From positions 4,918,895 through 4,982,894 of the forward strand of contig NZ_JHEG04000001.1 of assembly GCF_000760695.4 (NCBI RefSeq): DNA of 64,000 bases, read 5' to 3'. The notes beneath the pieces are model-generated. The model was not told the DNA's origin and searched no databases. It saw only the letters and a list, made by a program, of their open reading frames with translations. Source of the stretch: Tolypothrix bouteillei VB521301 (GTDB taxonomy: Bacteria > Cyanobacteriota > Cyanobacteriia > Cyanobacteriales > Nostocaceae). Every line of letters begins with the position of its first letter. The first letter of the stretch is position 1. Below are positions 50,579 through 59,891 of this stretch, in pieces. The position numbers and the translations under genes were made by a program.

Positions 50579-53500
50579 GTGACTTCCCGGTTAACAGAAA
50601 CTCAAACCTTAATTGCAGATATTGACCGCTTACTGACTAACAAGCGACTGTCTCGGTTTCTCTCGAGTCAAGCGTCAGAACCCCGACAGATTTTAGAACA
50701 AACTCGAAATTTTTTAGTCAGGTTGGCTGAAAGCGACGAACAGGAACGCGAGCAACAAATACAACAATCTCGCTTGCTTGCAAGATATGCAGGACAAGAC
50801 GAAACTGCCCAAACATCTCCTGTGGAGCAGTACGAACTTCAACAACAGGAAACCGCCGATACTTCTACTGTGAAAGGAGAATTTTCAGCTTTTCTGGCAC
50901 CTTTGCAAGCAGAATTGCAAACCCTGCTGCAAGAACGGGCAAATATTGTGGAGGAAATCAGGCAATTAGAACAAAGGCGGTTGCATAACTACTCCTTAGC
51001 ACAACAAGTGGCGAATCAAGAGCACATGATTTCAGAATTCTTGCAGGTGCTTAAGAATCGCCTGGTCACTGGTTCAACGTCTCCTGTAAATGAGACTAAT
51101 TCTCAAAAAATATCCATTCCCAGTACTGACAATGCTTCTGCTACGCTTAGTCCCAGAAGTTATGTCCAGCCCATCACAACTTCTACTCCAGCACTTTCAC
51201 TGCACTCAGCAGATCGAGTTGAGGAGGTAGCAAGACTCGCCCGAGAACTCGATCAAAAGTTACTAGCACTTGATGGAACTGTGAACGTTGTTTTTGACTC
51301 TCTACAGCGCAACATCCACACTTATCATGAGTCTTTATCACAAGCTCTTGCAAGAATGCACAGCAAAGGAGTCCAGGGAGAGCAGTTACTGACGGGTTTG
51401 ATTGGTAATTTAACACAACATTTACAGCAGTACACTTATGAGAGCGAACCATCTAATAATGATGTAAACGAGGAAATCTTAAAGCCCACCCTATCTCAAC
51501 AGTTAATACCTGAGTTATTAGAAGCCAAGCCAGTTGAAACTTTATCCTCACCCACAAATACTGCTATTGCGACCCAGACAGACTTTGAGGTATATGAGGA
51601 CGCTGATACCTCAGAAACTATAAGTGCAGTCCAATCTCCTCTCGAGCGAGACACGCAAAAAAACTTAGTTAGTTATAGTACTGCTGATAGCGGAGAACTG
51701 GATATTTCTCAAACAGAACCGGATGAAGTCGATCGCCTGTATGCCAGTCTGTTTGAAAATGAGGTACGCGATCGAGAAACAAATGTCGCAACAAATGAGG
51801 CAAAAGATATCACCCCTAAGGAAACAAATGTCGCAACAAATGAGGCAAAAGATATCACCCCTAGGGAAACAAATGTAGTAACAAACGTATCACTGAGTCA
51901 AGTAGATGTAACGGACGAGTCTGCTGATTCTCCCATTACACCTGTGATTGCTCAAGTGCAACCAGAAGTCCCATCACGGAAAGTTCCTGTGGAGGTTAAA
52001 GATGTTAAAAAGGCAACAAATTTTATAGATGAGTTGTTTATGGGTATTTCATCCTCCCCACCCACAAAAACTTCTTCTCCAAAAGTTAATCCAATTGCAA
52101 AGGTAGTTCCACCAGAAATTACTCCTCATATCAATCAGTTTACACATTTTGTAGATGAGTTATTTACAGATGTGACGCCATCCTCATCTACGCAAATTCC
52201 ACCCGCAACCACAAATCCAATCCCAACGGTAGCACCACAGGAGAGGATTCCTGAGGTTCAAAACTCAACAAATTTTATAGATGACTTATTCACGGAAACT
52301 CCACCCTCAACAACAGATGGAGAACAACTCGATTCAGAAACTTTCTTACACGAGATGGTTTTTGAAGCACCGAATGCGATGGATTTGGTAGAGGGTAACG
52401 TAACGGATTTCAAAGAAGAGTCAATTACAGACGACACAATCCAACCAGCCGAGCCCACAAATCAAGAAGTCCCTGCTGGTTCTACCACTTCGATACCAGA
52501 TCCTTGGGTGGAAGGTTCGGATAAAAAACTTTTGAATCTTACTCATGCCGACACTCAGGAAAGACAAGAGATTCCTGTGGAAATTACAGGGGTGGATAGC
52601 GTAGTGAGCGATGAAGCAACTTTTATGGTTGATGAACCGCCCAGTGCTGATATCATTACAGCCTTAACTGACTTACTAAATGATACGAGTGATGGCGAAC
52701 AGGTTTTGGAAGAGTCTCCTATTATACCAAAAAATACAGAAATTGCCACTTCCGAAGCTCAACCTTCAGTGACCATCATCGATAATCGTGATGCTGATTC
52801 TTCTCAAGAAAGTTATATTCCCGCTTCTCCACAAGAAAGTTTGCTACTGCAGGAGGAAAATCAATCTGCGGAAGTTGCTGATATTTCATTGGAAGAAGCC
52901 CAGTTGCAGCAATTGGAGCAGGATTTGGCGAGTTTTGATGGAGAACTCAATTCTCTGCTCGAACCTCTTCAGGATTTAGAAAATCGAGAAAATGCACAAA
53001 GTCGGCTTATCCCGCCAGAAGTTCCACAACCGACAGGGACTGAGTCGGGAGCGATCGCAGAAAAAGAATTGGTGGCTGCAACTGAAAAAAAAAATGAAGC
53101 GACAGAAGAACAACTTGTGGGTTCTTTAGTTTCCATTTCTCGTTCCACAGATGATAAAGAGGTAACACTTGAAGCTGCTAACTCAGTTTGGTATTTAGGA
53201 ATTGATTTGGGGACAACTGGAATTTCTGCTGCACTGTTAAATCGCTCTACAACCGAGGTTTATCCTCTCTACTGGATAGCAGAAAATCAACCAGAGACAA
53301 GTGCGCGGTCTTTTCGTTTACCTGCAGAAGTTTATTTACCAACGGCTTCTGTAAATGCTAATGAAACAGAGAATTCTCACTCCCACGAGCAAACGCCAGC
53401 TGCGGCTGTGGGTGAAGAAAAGTTATCTGAGAGTGAAGGTGGAAGTTCCCAAGGGGGTGCAACTCAATCGCACAACCTATTTTCAGCGCAGTTAAAACCG

Positions 53501-55108
53501 TATTTGCAAATCGCCCTTCCTTACAAAAACGAACAACAAAAATGGGAACCGATTTTGCAGTTAAATGACTTTTCTACAGTTCCTTTGGTTTGGGTTGTGC
53601 GATCGCTTTCAAAACTGCTGTTAACCTTAATGGCAGACCGCAGCAGCACAACTTTAGGTTTAACGGCTGCTGCTGTTGGTATAGAGCAAGACATTTTCCG
53701 GATCATTATGAGTCGCGTGACGGGCGTCATTTGTAATTGCCCGTCGAATTGGTCGGAACAGTATCGCTTTAATATTAGAGAAGCGATACTCACAAGCAAA
53801 CTGGTAAAGCACTCACAACAAGTCTTCTTTGTAGAAGAAGCGATCGCCTGTTTGCTGTGCGAACTAGATGGTGCTAATGGGGAGATTGTCAAAATCAAGG
53901 GTCGCCAAGGGACTCGTTTGGCAAAAACCAGCGATCGTCCTTTAAACGGTAGCACTCTTGTCATTAATATTGGAGCCGACGCAACAGAAATGGCGCTGGT
54001 TGATTTGCCAGACAATTTAGAAGACTTAACCCATAACGATTTCATGCTCCACGGTTTTACCTATGCGGGTTCGGGAATCGAGCAAGATATTATTTGCCAA
54101 TTGCTACTTCCACCAAAATGGCGACAACCGCGTACTGACAATCAAAGCGAGAGCAAACCGGTGAGCAGCAACCCCTGGCATTGGCAACCCGCCGTTCCTG
54201 GCTTAGATCGAATGAGTTTTTCTAGCTTGGGTTTAGAAGAATTAACTTTGCCAAGACCGGGAGAACCCGATTTGGTAGAACGAGTGCGTTTGCAGCAACG
54301 TCTGGAAAGTTCGTTGTTAGGAAAAGCAGTTGTGGATGCAGCTGTTGCTCTCAAGTTAATCCTACAACACCAAGAATCCTTCACCTTAGAATTAGCCGAT
54401 CAAAAATGGGTATTGCAGCGGCGAGACTTAGAGAGCCAGGTGTTTGTCCCCTTTGTACGCCGTATTAATCGAGAACTCAACAGATTGTTAGTTGCTAAAG
54501 GCTTACCCACAGAAGCAATCAATCAAGCCATCTTAACGGGAGGGGTTGCTTCCTTAGGAGCTGTCAGTCGGTGGCTGCGTCAAAAATTACCAAATGCCAG
54601 GATTATCCAAGATTTGTACCTCGGTGAAAACGGTTCACCCACTTGCAGCCGGGTTGCATACGGTTTAGCCGTGCTTCCCCTGCATCCTCAAGTCTTAGAA
54701 GTTTCCAGACAACAGTACACTGATTACTTCCTCTTCACGGAATTGCTGCGAATCTTGCCAACTCGACCGGTATCTTTTGGAGAAATCATTCAGTTGTTTG
54801 AGAATCGCGGTATCAACACGCGCAACTGTCAGCAACGCTTGCTTGCTTTTCTAGAAGGCGAACTTCCACCGGGTTTAGTACCAACAAGCACTGAAGCGAC
54901 CTGGCTTGTTCCGGGTTCATCTGAGAATCCCGATTATCAAGCCTTCTCGGCTGCACCACTGTTTGAAAAGCAAGGAAGTCTCACCTATCGTCCCAATACT
55001 CAGCAACTGCAAGCGATCGCTCGTTATCTTGATGCCATCAAAGCCAGTACCCGCCAATCACTCGATGAACCCTACACTGTTAATTTTGCTATAGGCGTCC
55101 TTCAGTAA
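50579..55108 (+). CDS. Giant protein with coiled-coil, acidic repeats and an Hsp70-like ATPase domain
   Basis: The 1509-residue protein starts (GTG 50579) with a helical/coiled-coil region (~1-290). A long acidic, Ser/Thr/Pro-rich, probably disordered middle (~300-865) follows, with a 15-residue tandem repeat (two copies, ~400-429) and three spaced motifs NFIDELF (~480), HFVDELF (~523) and NFIDDLF (~565), each in a ~43-residue repeat. The C-terminal half (~869-1390) is actin/Hsp70-like: phosphate 1 in YLGIDLGTTGISAALL, phosphate 2 in LVINIGADATEMALVDLP and the adenosine motif in AILTGGVASLGAVSRWL. A further ~110 residues close it. There is no canonical Hsp70 substrate domain. It is probably a cyanobacterial scaffold or remodelling ATPase; the role is unknown. 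Confidence 0.82.
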   Translation: MTSRLTETQTLIADIDRLLTNKRLSRFLSSQASEPRQILEQTRNFLVRLAESDEQEREQQIQQSRLLARYAGQDETAQTSPVEQYELQQQETADTSTVKGEFSAFLAPLQAELQTLLQERANIVEEIRQLEQRRLHNYSLAQQVANQEHMISEFLQVLKNRLVTGSTSPVNETNSQKISIPSTDNASATLSPRSYVQPITTSTPALSLHSADRVEEVARLARELDQKLLALDGTVNVVFDSLQRNIHTYHESLSQALARMHSKGVQGEQLLTGLIGNLTQHLQQYTYESEPSNNDVNEEILKPTLSQQLIPELLEAKPVETLSSPTNTAIATQTDFEVYEDADTSETISAVQSPLERDTQKNLVSYSTADSGELDISQTEPDEVDRLYASLFENEVRDRETNVATNEAKDITPKETNVATNEAKDITPRETNVVTNVSLSQVDVTDESADSPITPVIAQVQPEVPSRKVPVEVKDVKKATNFIDELFMGISSSPPTKTSSPKVNPIAKVVPPEITPHINQFTHFVDELFTDVTPSSSTQIPPATTNPIPTVAPQERIPEVQNSTNFIDDLFTETPPSTTDGEQLDSETFLHEMVFEAPNAMDLVEGNVTDFKEESITDDTIQPAEPTNQEVPAGSTTSIPDPWVEGSDKKLLNLTHADTQERQEIPVEITGVDSVVSDEATFMVDEPPSADIITALTDLLNDTSDGEQVLEESPIIPKNTEIATSEAQPSVTIIDNRDADSSQESYIPASPQESLLLQEENQSAEVADISLEEAQLQQLEQDLASFDGELNSLLEPLQDLENRENAQSRLIPPEVPQPTGTESGAIAEKELVAATEKKNEATEEQLVGSLVSISRSTDDKEVTLEAANSVWYLGIDLGTTGISAALLNRSTTEVYPLYWIAENQPETSARSFRLPAEVYLPTASVNANETENSHSHEQTPAAAVGEEKLSESEGGSSQGGATQSHNLFSAQLKPYLQIALPYKNEQQKWEPILQLNDFSTVPLVWVVRSLSKLLLTLMADRSSTTLGLTAAAVGIEQDIFRIIMSRVTGVICNCPSNWSEQYRFNIREAILTSKLVKHSQQVFFVEEAIACLLCELDGANGEIVKIKGRQGTRLAKTSDRPLNGSTLVINIGADATEMALVDLPDNLEDLTHNDFMLHGFTYAGSGIEQDIICQLLLPPKWRQPRTDNQSESKPVSSNPWHWQPAVPGLDRMSFSSLGLEELTLPRPGEPDLVERVRLQQRLESSLLGKAVVDAAVALKLILQHQESFTLELADQKWVLQRRDLESQVFVPFVRRINRELNRLLVAKGLPTEAINQAILTGGVASLGAVSRWLRQKLPNARIIQDLYLGENGSPTCSRVAYGLAVLPLHPQVLEVSRQQYTDYFLFTELLRILPTRPVSFGEIIQLFENRGINTRNCQQRLLAFLEGELPPGLVPTSTEATWLVPGSSENPDYQAFSAAPLFEKQGSLTYRPNTQQLQAIARYLDAIKASTRQSLDEPYTVNFAIGVLQ
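51776..51880 (+). repeat. In-frame 45-bp tandem repeat
   Basis: Two 45-bp copies (51776-51820, 51821-51865), differing by few bases, begin GAAACAAATGTCGCAACAAA and encode ETNVATNEAKDITP with K or R last; a third partial copy follows. Near-identity suggests recent duplication. Confidence 0.85.
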
Positions 55109-55112
55109 GAGG

Positions 55113-55146
55113 GGACAAGGAGGACAAGGGAGACAAGGAGGACAAG
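55113..55146. repeat. Imperfect GGACAAGGA tandem tract
   Basis: Four imperfect copies of a 9-base GGACAAGGA/GGAGACAAG unit follow the stop of the large gene. Confidence 0.7.
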
Positions 55147-55352
55147 ATCGAAGTTTCTTCCTTATCTATCTTGTCTACTTCCTCTCCTTTCTCTGCAATT
55201 CCCAATGTCTAAACCCTAAAAATACAGAAAGTTTAAATACTCCTCCCTATCTGAAAGATTATATAAAATTTCAGTTGTGACCTTTCACTTAAAAGCATTA
55301 CTGGTCTATATTAATACTATATAAATCTCCGTAGATAAAAACTACTCCTCCC

Positions 55353-56054
55353 GTGTCTACTTGTACATCCGATAAAACAGAAAGCCAATCTATTGATGTA
55401 GGCGTTTTCAGTCAATATAATTCAGTTGAGTTTCCACACCAACCCGTACACCCCTCCGCTACAAGTATCATCAAGCGGTTAATTGATATTTTAGGAGCTA
55501 TTGTGGGGTTGTTGATTACAGCTATAGTAGCAATCCCCGTAGTCATAGCTACCCAGTTAGACGATCCAGGTCCCCTCTTCTACAGTCAAATACGTTGTGG
55601 TATTAATGGACGTAAATTCCGTATTTGGAAGTTCCGTTCCATGATAGTGGATGCAGATCGGCTTAAGCACTTGGTAAAAAACGAAGCCAAGGGTCACATA
55701 TTTAAATCAACTGAAGATCCTAGAATTACAAAAGTAGGCAAATTTTTAAGACGCACAAGCTTAGACGAATTACCTCAATTTTGGAACGTCCTCAAAGGAG
55801 AGATGAGCTTAGTAGGGACTCGTCCACCGACTCCCGATGAAGTTGTCAACTATGATGTCCACCACTGGCAAAGATTGCAAGTGAAACCAGGGATTACAGG
55901 AGAATGGCAAGCCAATGGTCGTTCCTGTATTACCGACTTTGAGACTATAGTCAGCATGGATCTTGCCTACCAGCGCAAGTGGTCGGTGATGTACGATCTG
56001 TATCTGATTGTGAAAACAATTGGAGCAGTCGTGAACAAGAAAGGTGCCTGTTGA
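55353..56054 (+). CDS. Bacterial sugar transferase (undecaprenyl-phosphate phosphotransferase type)
   Basis: The 233-residue protein transfers a sugar-1-phosphate to a polyprenyl phosphate, the first step of exopolysaccharide or O-unit assembly. It has one membrane segment (IVGLLITAIVAIPVVIATQL) and the catalytic domain with KFRSMIVDADRL, LRRTSLDELPQFWNVLKGEM and SLVGTRPPTP, ending in the IT-GEWQANGRSCITDFE stretch. The start is a GTG. It is the short WcaJ/ExoY form without the large N-terminal membrane region. No other polysaccharide genes are adjacent. Confidence 0.92.
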   Translation: MSTCTSDKTESQSIDVGVFSQYNSVEFPHQPVHPSATSIIKRLIDILGAIVGLLITAIVAIPVVIATQLDDPGPLFYSQIRCGINGRKFRIWKFRSMIVDADRLKHLVKNEAKGHIFKSTEDPRITKVGKFLRRTSLDELPQFWNVLKGEMSLVGTRPPTPDEVVNYDVHHWQRLQVKPGITGEWQANGRSCITDFETIVSMDLAYQRKWSVMYDLYLIVKTIGAVVNKKGAC

Positions 56055-56184
56055 AGGCGATCGCATTTCAGCTACATCATCCGGAAGGGCAATATTGCCC
56101 ATCTAAGCGACAACATTTTAACTTATTCAGGGTGCGTGCTATCTTTATTTTTATACAGGCTTCTATTCAGTCCGCGCAGGCGGA

Positions 56185-57015
56185 TTAACCCTTAACGCCA
56201 CTACCAGTTTCTGTTGGAACAATATAACGTTGTAAAAACAGAAACAAGACCAGTACTGGAGCAATGGAAATAACCGATCCAGCAGCTACTAACCGCCAAT
56301 CTAGGGAAAATGTACCTGCCAACTTTGCTACACCTAAAGGAAGAGTATAGAGACTTTCGTCTTGAATGACAATTAAAGGCCAAAGAAAATCACTCCAAGA
56401 ACCAATAAAGACGAAAATTGCCAAAGTCACTAAAGCAGGACGAATGGCAGGAAGCATAATATGCCACCATATCCCCAATTCGGAACAACCGTCCATGCGT
56501 GCGGCTTCTTCCATTTCTTTAGGAACGCTCATAAACGCTTGTCGCAACAGAAAAATTCCAAAAGCAGAAGCTAAGCTAGGAAAAATAATTCCCAAATAAG
56601 AATTTCTTAAACCCAACTGGACTGTCAGGATATAAAGGGGAATCATTACGATTTGGAAGGGAATCATAATAGTGGAGACGATCGCAATAAAAATCCAATC
56701 TCTTCCAGGAAATGACAATCTTGCGAGTGGATAAGCAGCTAAAGCGCAAAAAACTAAATTTAGACTGACAGTCAGCACTGCGACTAAAGTACTGTTAAAC
56801 AAGTACTGTCCAAAAGGGTTTGTTTGCCAAACCGTCACAAAGTTATTGAGAGTAGGTTGACTTGGCAGTAACTGCGGTGGAGACTGAAAGATATTTTCCG
56901 TTGGGGATTTTAACGCCGTACTGATTAGCCAAAATAAAGGGAACAACGTTGCTAGTGCTATGACTCCCAATAGCCCATATGTCCCTAACTGATTTTGGAG
57001 CTTAGACTTTATCAT
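56185..57015 (-). CDS. Carbohydrate ABC transporter permease (MalG type)
   Basis: The 276-residue protein has six membrane segments and the EAA loop EEAARMDGCSELGIWWHIML that contacts the ATPase. It is the second permease of a CUT1 sugar importer. The start at 57015 is an ATG; a TTG at 57030 is in frame. No solute-binding protein, MalF-type partner or ATPase is nearby. The stop is next to an AGTCCGCGCAGGCGGATT palindromic element. Confidence 0.9.
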   Translation of the reverse strand: MIKSKLQNQLGTYGLLGVIALATLFPLFWLISTALKSPTENIFQSPPQLLPSQPTLNNFVTVWQTNPFGQYLFNSTLVAVLTVSLNLVFCALAAYPLARLSFPGRDWIFIAIVSTIMIPFQIVMIPLYILTVQLGLRNSYLGIIFPSLASAFGIFLLRQAFMSVPKEMEEAARMDGCSELGIWWHIMLPAIRPALVTLAIFVFIGSWSDFLWPLIVIQDESLYTLPLGVAKLAGTFSLDWRLVAAGSVISIAPVLVLFLFLQRYIVPTETGSGVKG

Positions 57016-57706
57016 TTTCAAATACCGCAAGAAACGGGTGGCTTTGAATCTACACTATCATCGACCTCTCCCCTGTCTGAAGAAGCTACAGTGGTGTACA
57101 GATCTCTAGAAAAGAGATGAAACATCGTCAAAAGGGAGAACTGGAATTAAGTTCCCCCTTTTTTAAGCTACGGTAGTGTACAGCTCTCTAGAAAAGAGAT
57201 GAAATATCGTGAAAAGGGAGAACTGGAATGAAGTTCCCCCCAATTTATCGGGGGGTTAGGGGGGATCGAAACCACAATGAATGCACTATATAAGACTTGT
57301 GTACACCACCGTAGATCTGAAGAAGGGGGATTCTCAGCAGTCGTTGCGACGGAACTAAAAGTGCTTCACAACTTCTTTTTCTATAACTCTTTTTCAGATT
57401 CCCGAACAAGTCATAGCGCTTTGGAAGGGTCAAAACTTCCCGAACTATCTTAACTGGGTTGAAACTTAACTGTGTAGGTGTCGAGAGGAATTGCGGCAAT
57501 AGGTGAAGATATTTAGTATTATTATGTAACAAAAATATACCAACAAATTATTAACGACTTATTTTGCGTCTCATTTTTCTGAAGTTATTTAGGTTATATT
57601 AAAACCTCCACAGCTTTAAAGAATTATAGTTTGAGTCTGTTGACTTGTAGATCTCCAAATTGTTAGAGAATTTAGGGATCTAAACCAATATGGAATAATT
57701 ATCAGT
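57016..57706. other. Long gap holding two family A elements
   Basis: This 691-base region separates the divergent permease and KAS III genes. It contains a composite MITE (57086-57314), a C/G-rich palindrome inside it and, further right, AT-rich promoter-like sequence (TATAAAA-like stretches near 57600). No gene. Confidence 0.5.
57086..57314. repeat. Composite of two MITE family A copies
   Basis: A truncated copy (57086-57167, starting CTACAGTGGTGTACA) is directly followed by a full copy (57168-57314, CTACGGTAGTGTACA to TTGTGTACACCACCGTAG). They share GGGAGAACTGGAAT and GTTCCCCC stretches. The full copy inserted into, or recombined with, the first. Confidence 0.75.
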
Positions 57707-58699
57707 ATGAATGTAAGAAAAATTAAAATTCTTTCTACAGGAAAATATTTGCCTAAAAAGCAAGTGACGGCGAAAGAACTGGAATTCAGACTTGGTTTAG
57801 AGGAGGGATGGATTGAGAAAAAATCGGGTGTGCTTGTCCGCCATTTTGTTGAAGATGAAACAGCATCAGTGATGGGGGCTTATGCTGCTAAAAATGCCTT
57901 AGAAGAAGCAGGTTTATCTTTTAGCGATATTGATTGTTTGATTTGTACGAATGGTAGCCCGGAACAAGCGATCCCCTGTACGGCTGCTCTGGTTCAAGAA
58001 CAGCTAGGTGCGCTTAATTCTGGAATTCCTGCTTTTGATATTAACTCTACCTGTCTGAGTTTTATTGTTGGCTTAGACACGATATCTTATCTGATTCAAG
58101 CAGGAAGATATCAAAGAGTCTTGATTGTAGCTACAGAAGTTGCAACAGGTTTAAATTGGCAAGATAAAGAAAGTTGTACCCTATTTGGTGATGGTGCGGC
58201 GGCGGCGATAATTGCGAAGTCTAACGAACAAGAGAATTGCAAAATATTATCTGCTCGAATAGAAACTTACAGCCGAGGCGCACACTTCACAGAATGCAAA
58301 GGCGGGGGTAACAAGCACCATCCTAAAGATTTTGCGGGAAACCCAGAATATTTCCTTTTTAAAATGGATGGCAAAGCTGTTTATCGGCTTGCTTCTGAAA
58401 TCACACCTGATTTTATCCGGCGTTTGCTTCAGGATGCGGGGTTAAAGATGTCGGATATAAAAATGGTGATTCCCCATCAAGCGAGTTTAATGGCAATGCG
58501 TCTTATGCGTAAGCAACTCGATATTCCTGAAGAAAAAGTTATGGTAATTGCTCACAATCATGGCAATACTATAGCAGCATCTGTTCCGATGGCGCTGCAC
58601 GAATCTATTGTTCAAGGGAAAATTCAGCGTGGCGATCGCATTATGCTTTTAGGAACATCAGCAGGATTTTCTATAGGAGGAATAATCCTTGAGTACTAA
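57707..58699 (+). CDS. 3-oxoacyl-ACP synthase III family protein
   Basis: The 330-residue thiolase-fold enzyme has the KAS III catalytic triad: Cys ~115 in NSTCLSFIVGLD, His ~255 in VIPHQASLMAMR and Asn ~285 in AHNHGNTIAASVP, and LLGTSAGFSIGGIIL at the end. It starts acyl chains or condenses an acyl thioester. It differs from housekeeping FabH in the N-terminus (GKYLPKKQVTAKELEFRLG) and sits in an operon of tailoring enzymes, so a specialised-metabolite role is likely. Its last 11 bases overlap the ATP-grasp gene. Confidence 0.9.
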   Translation: MNVRKIKILSTGKYLPKKQVTAKELEFRLGLEEGWIEKKSGVLVRHFVEDETASVMGAYAAKNALEEAGLSFSDIDCLICTNGSPEQAIPCTAALVQEQLGALNSGIPAFDINSTCLSFIVGLDTISYLIQAGRYQRVLIVATEVATGLNWQDKESCTLFGDGAAAAIIAKSNEQENCKILSARIETYSRGAHFTECKGGGNKHHPKDFAGNPEYFLFKMDGKAVYRLASEITPDFIRRLLQDAGLKMSDIKMVIPHQASLMAMRLMRKQLDIPEEKVMVIAHNHGNTIAASVPMALHESIVQGKIQRGDRIMLLGTSAGFSIGGIILEY

Positions 58700-59861
58700 T
58701 ATCTTACTGACCGGGGGACGTGCTCCAGTAACATTAGATTTAGCCAGACTCCTATCAGTAGCAGGTTACAAAGTTTTTGTTGCTGATAGCATAAAGCATC
58801 ATCTTTGTACTGCTTCCCGTGCTGTCATTAAAAATTTTTTGGTTCCGCCTCCTAGGCTCGACCCAAAAGGTTACATTGATGCTTTACTAAAGATTATCCA
58901 ACAAGAAAAAATCGGCTTTCTGATACCTACTTGTGAAGAGATTTTTTACATTTCCAATCAGATTTCTCAACTGACTCCCTATTGTCAGGTTTTTTCTGAA
59001 CAATTAGAAAAACTGAATAGATTGCATAACAAATGGCAGTTTATCAATCGCGTACAACAGTTAGGCTTAACAGCACCACAAACTTGGATAGTCAACTCTC
59101 ATAAAGACTTACTAGATATTTTAGATTTGCCCATTCCAAACAACATAGTCTTAAAGCCTGTTTATTCTCGATTTGCCAGTCACGTTCATATACTATCGAA
59201 ACCTGTTAGTAAGATACCCTCTTTAGAAATCAATTCAAATAAAGCTTGGGTTGCTCAAGAATTTATTTCCGGGAAGCATTATTGTACTTATAGTATTGCC
59301 CATCAGGGTAAGGTAGTGGCTCACGCCGTTTATCCTACTCTATTTACTGCTGGTAAAGGTTCTTGTATCTATTTTGAGTCTATAGAGCATGGTAGACTTT
59401 TGGAATGGGTAAAAACTTTTGTTGAAGCTGAAGAATTCACGGGACAAATTGCTTTTGATTTTATAGAAGCAGATGATGGAACTTTGTATCCGTTGGAATG
59501 CAATCCCAGGGCTATTAGTGCTATTCATTTATTTGAAGCATCGGACGGATTGGAGAGAGCTTTTTTCAATAATACAAATATTATTATTCAACCTAAAGTT
59601 GGACAAAGATCTGCGATCGCTATGGCGATGATTGTCTATGGTTTGCCTTCGGCTATTCGTTCGGGAAGCCTTGGGCGTTGGTTGGAAATTTTTATGAGGA
59701 CTAAAGATGTTGTTTTTCGGTTATCCGATCCTTTACCGTTTTTCCATCTGTGGATAGTGCTTTTTCAGTTTATACATATGAGTCGCAGGAGTGGGTTAAC
59801 TCTTCAGCAAGCATCTACTCAGGATATTGAGTGGGATGGTGAGGAGATTGGTTCAACCTGA
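58689..59861 (+). CDS. ATP-grasp ligase
   Basis: The 390-residue protein has an N-terminal Rossmann-like part (ILLTGGRAPVTLDLARLLSV) and the ATP-grasp fold with VLKPVYSRFASHV, WVAQEFISGKHYCTYSIA and the metal-binding LYPLECNPRAIS. Such enzymes join a carboxylate to an amine or thiol via an acyl phosphate. The start is a TTG (58689) within the last codons of the KAS III gene, an overlap suggesting coupling. A membrane-like C-terminal part (LPFFHLWIVLFQFIHM) is unusual. Substrate unknown. Confidence 0.85.
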   Translation: MSTNILLTGGRAPVTLDLARLLSVAGYKVFVADSIKHHLCTASRAVIKNFLVPPPRLDPKGYIDALLKIIQQEKIGFLIPTCEEIFYISNQISQLTPYCQVFSEQLEKLNRLHNKWQFINRVQQLGLTAPQTWIVNSHKDLLDILDLPIPNNIVLKPVYSRFASHVHILSKPVSKIPSLEINSNKAWVAQEFISGKHYCTYSIAHQGKVVAHAVYPTLFTAGKGSCIYFESIEHGRLLEWVKTFVEAEEFTGQIAFDFIEADDGTLYPLECNPRAISAIHLFEASDGLERAFFNNTNIIIQPKVGQRSAIAMAMIVYGLPSAIRSGSLGRWLEIFMRTKDVVFRLSDPLPFFHLWIVLFQFIHMSRRSGLTLQQASTQDIEWDGEEIGST

Positions 59862-59891
59862 CTGGGCGCAGAGGGAGGAAAGGGAAAGGTG

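Noticed and set aside
57245..57532. 95-codon open frame on the minus strand
   Set aside because: It begins in AT-rich DNA and runs into the MITE at 57168-57314, with no coding character.
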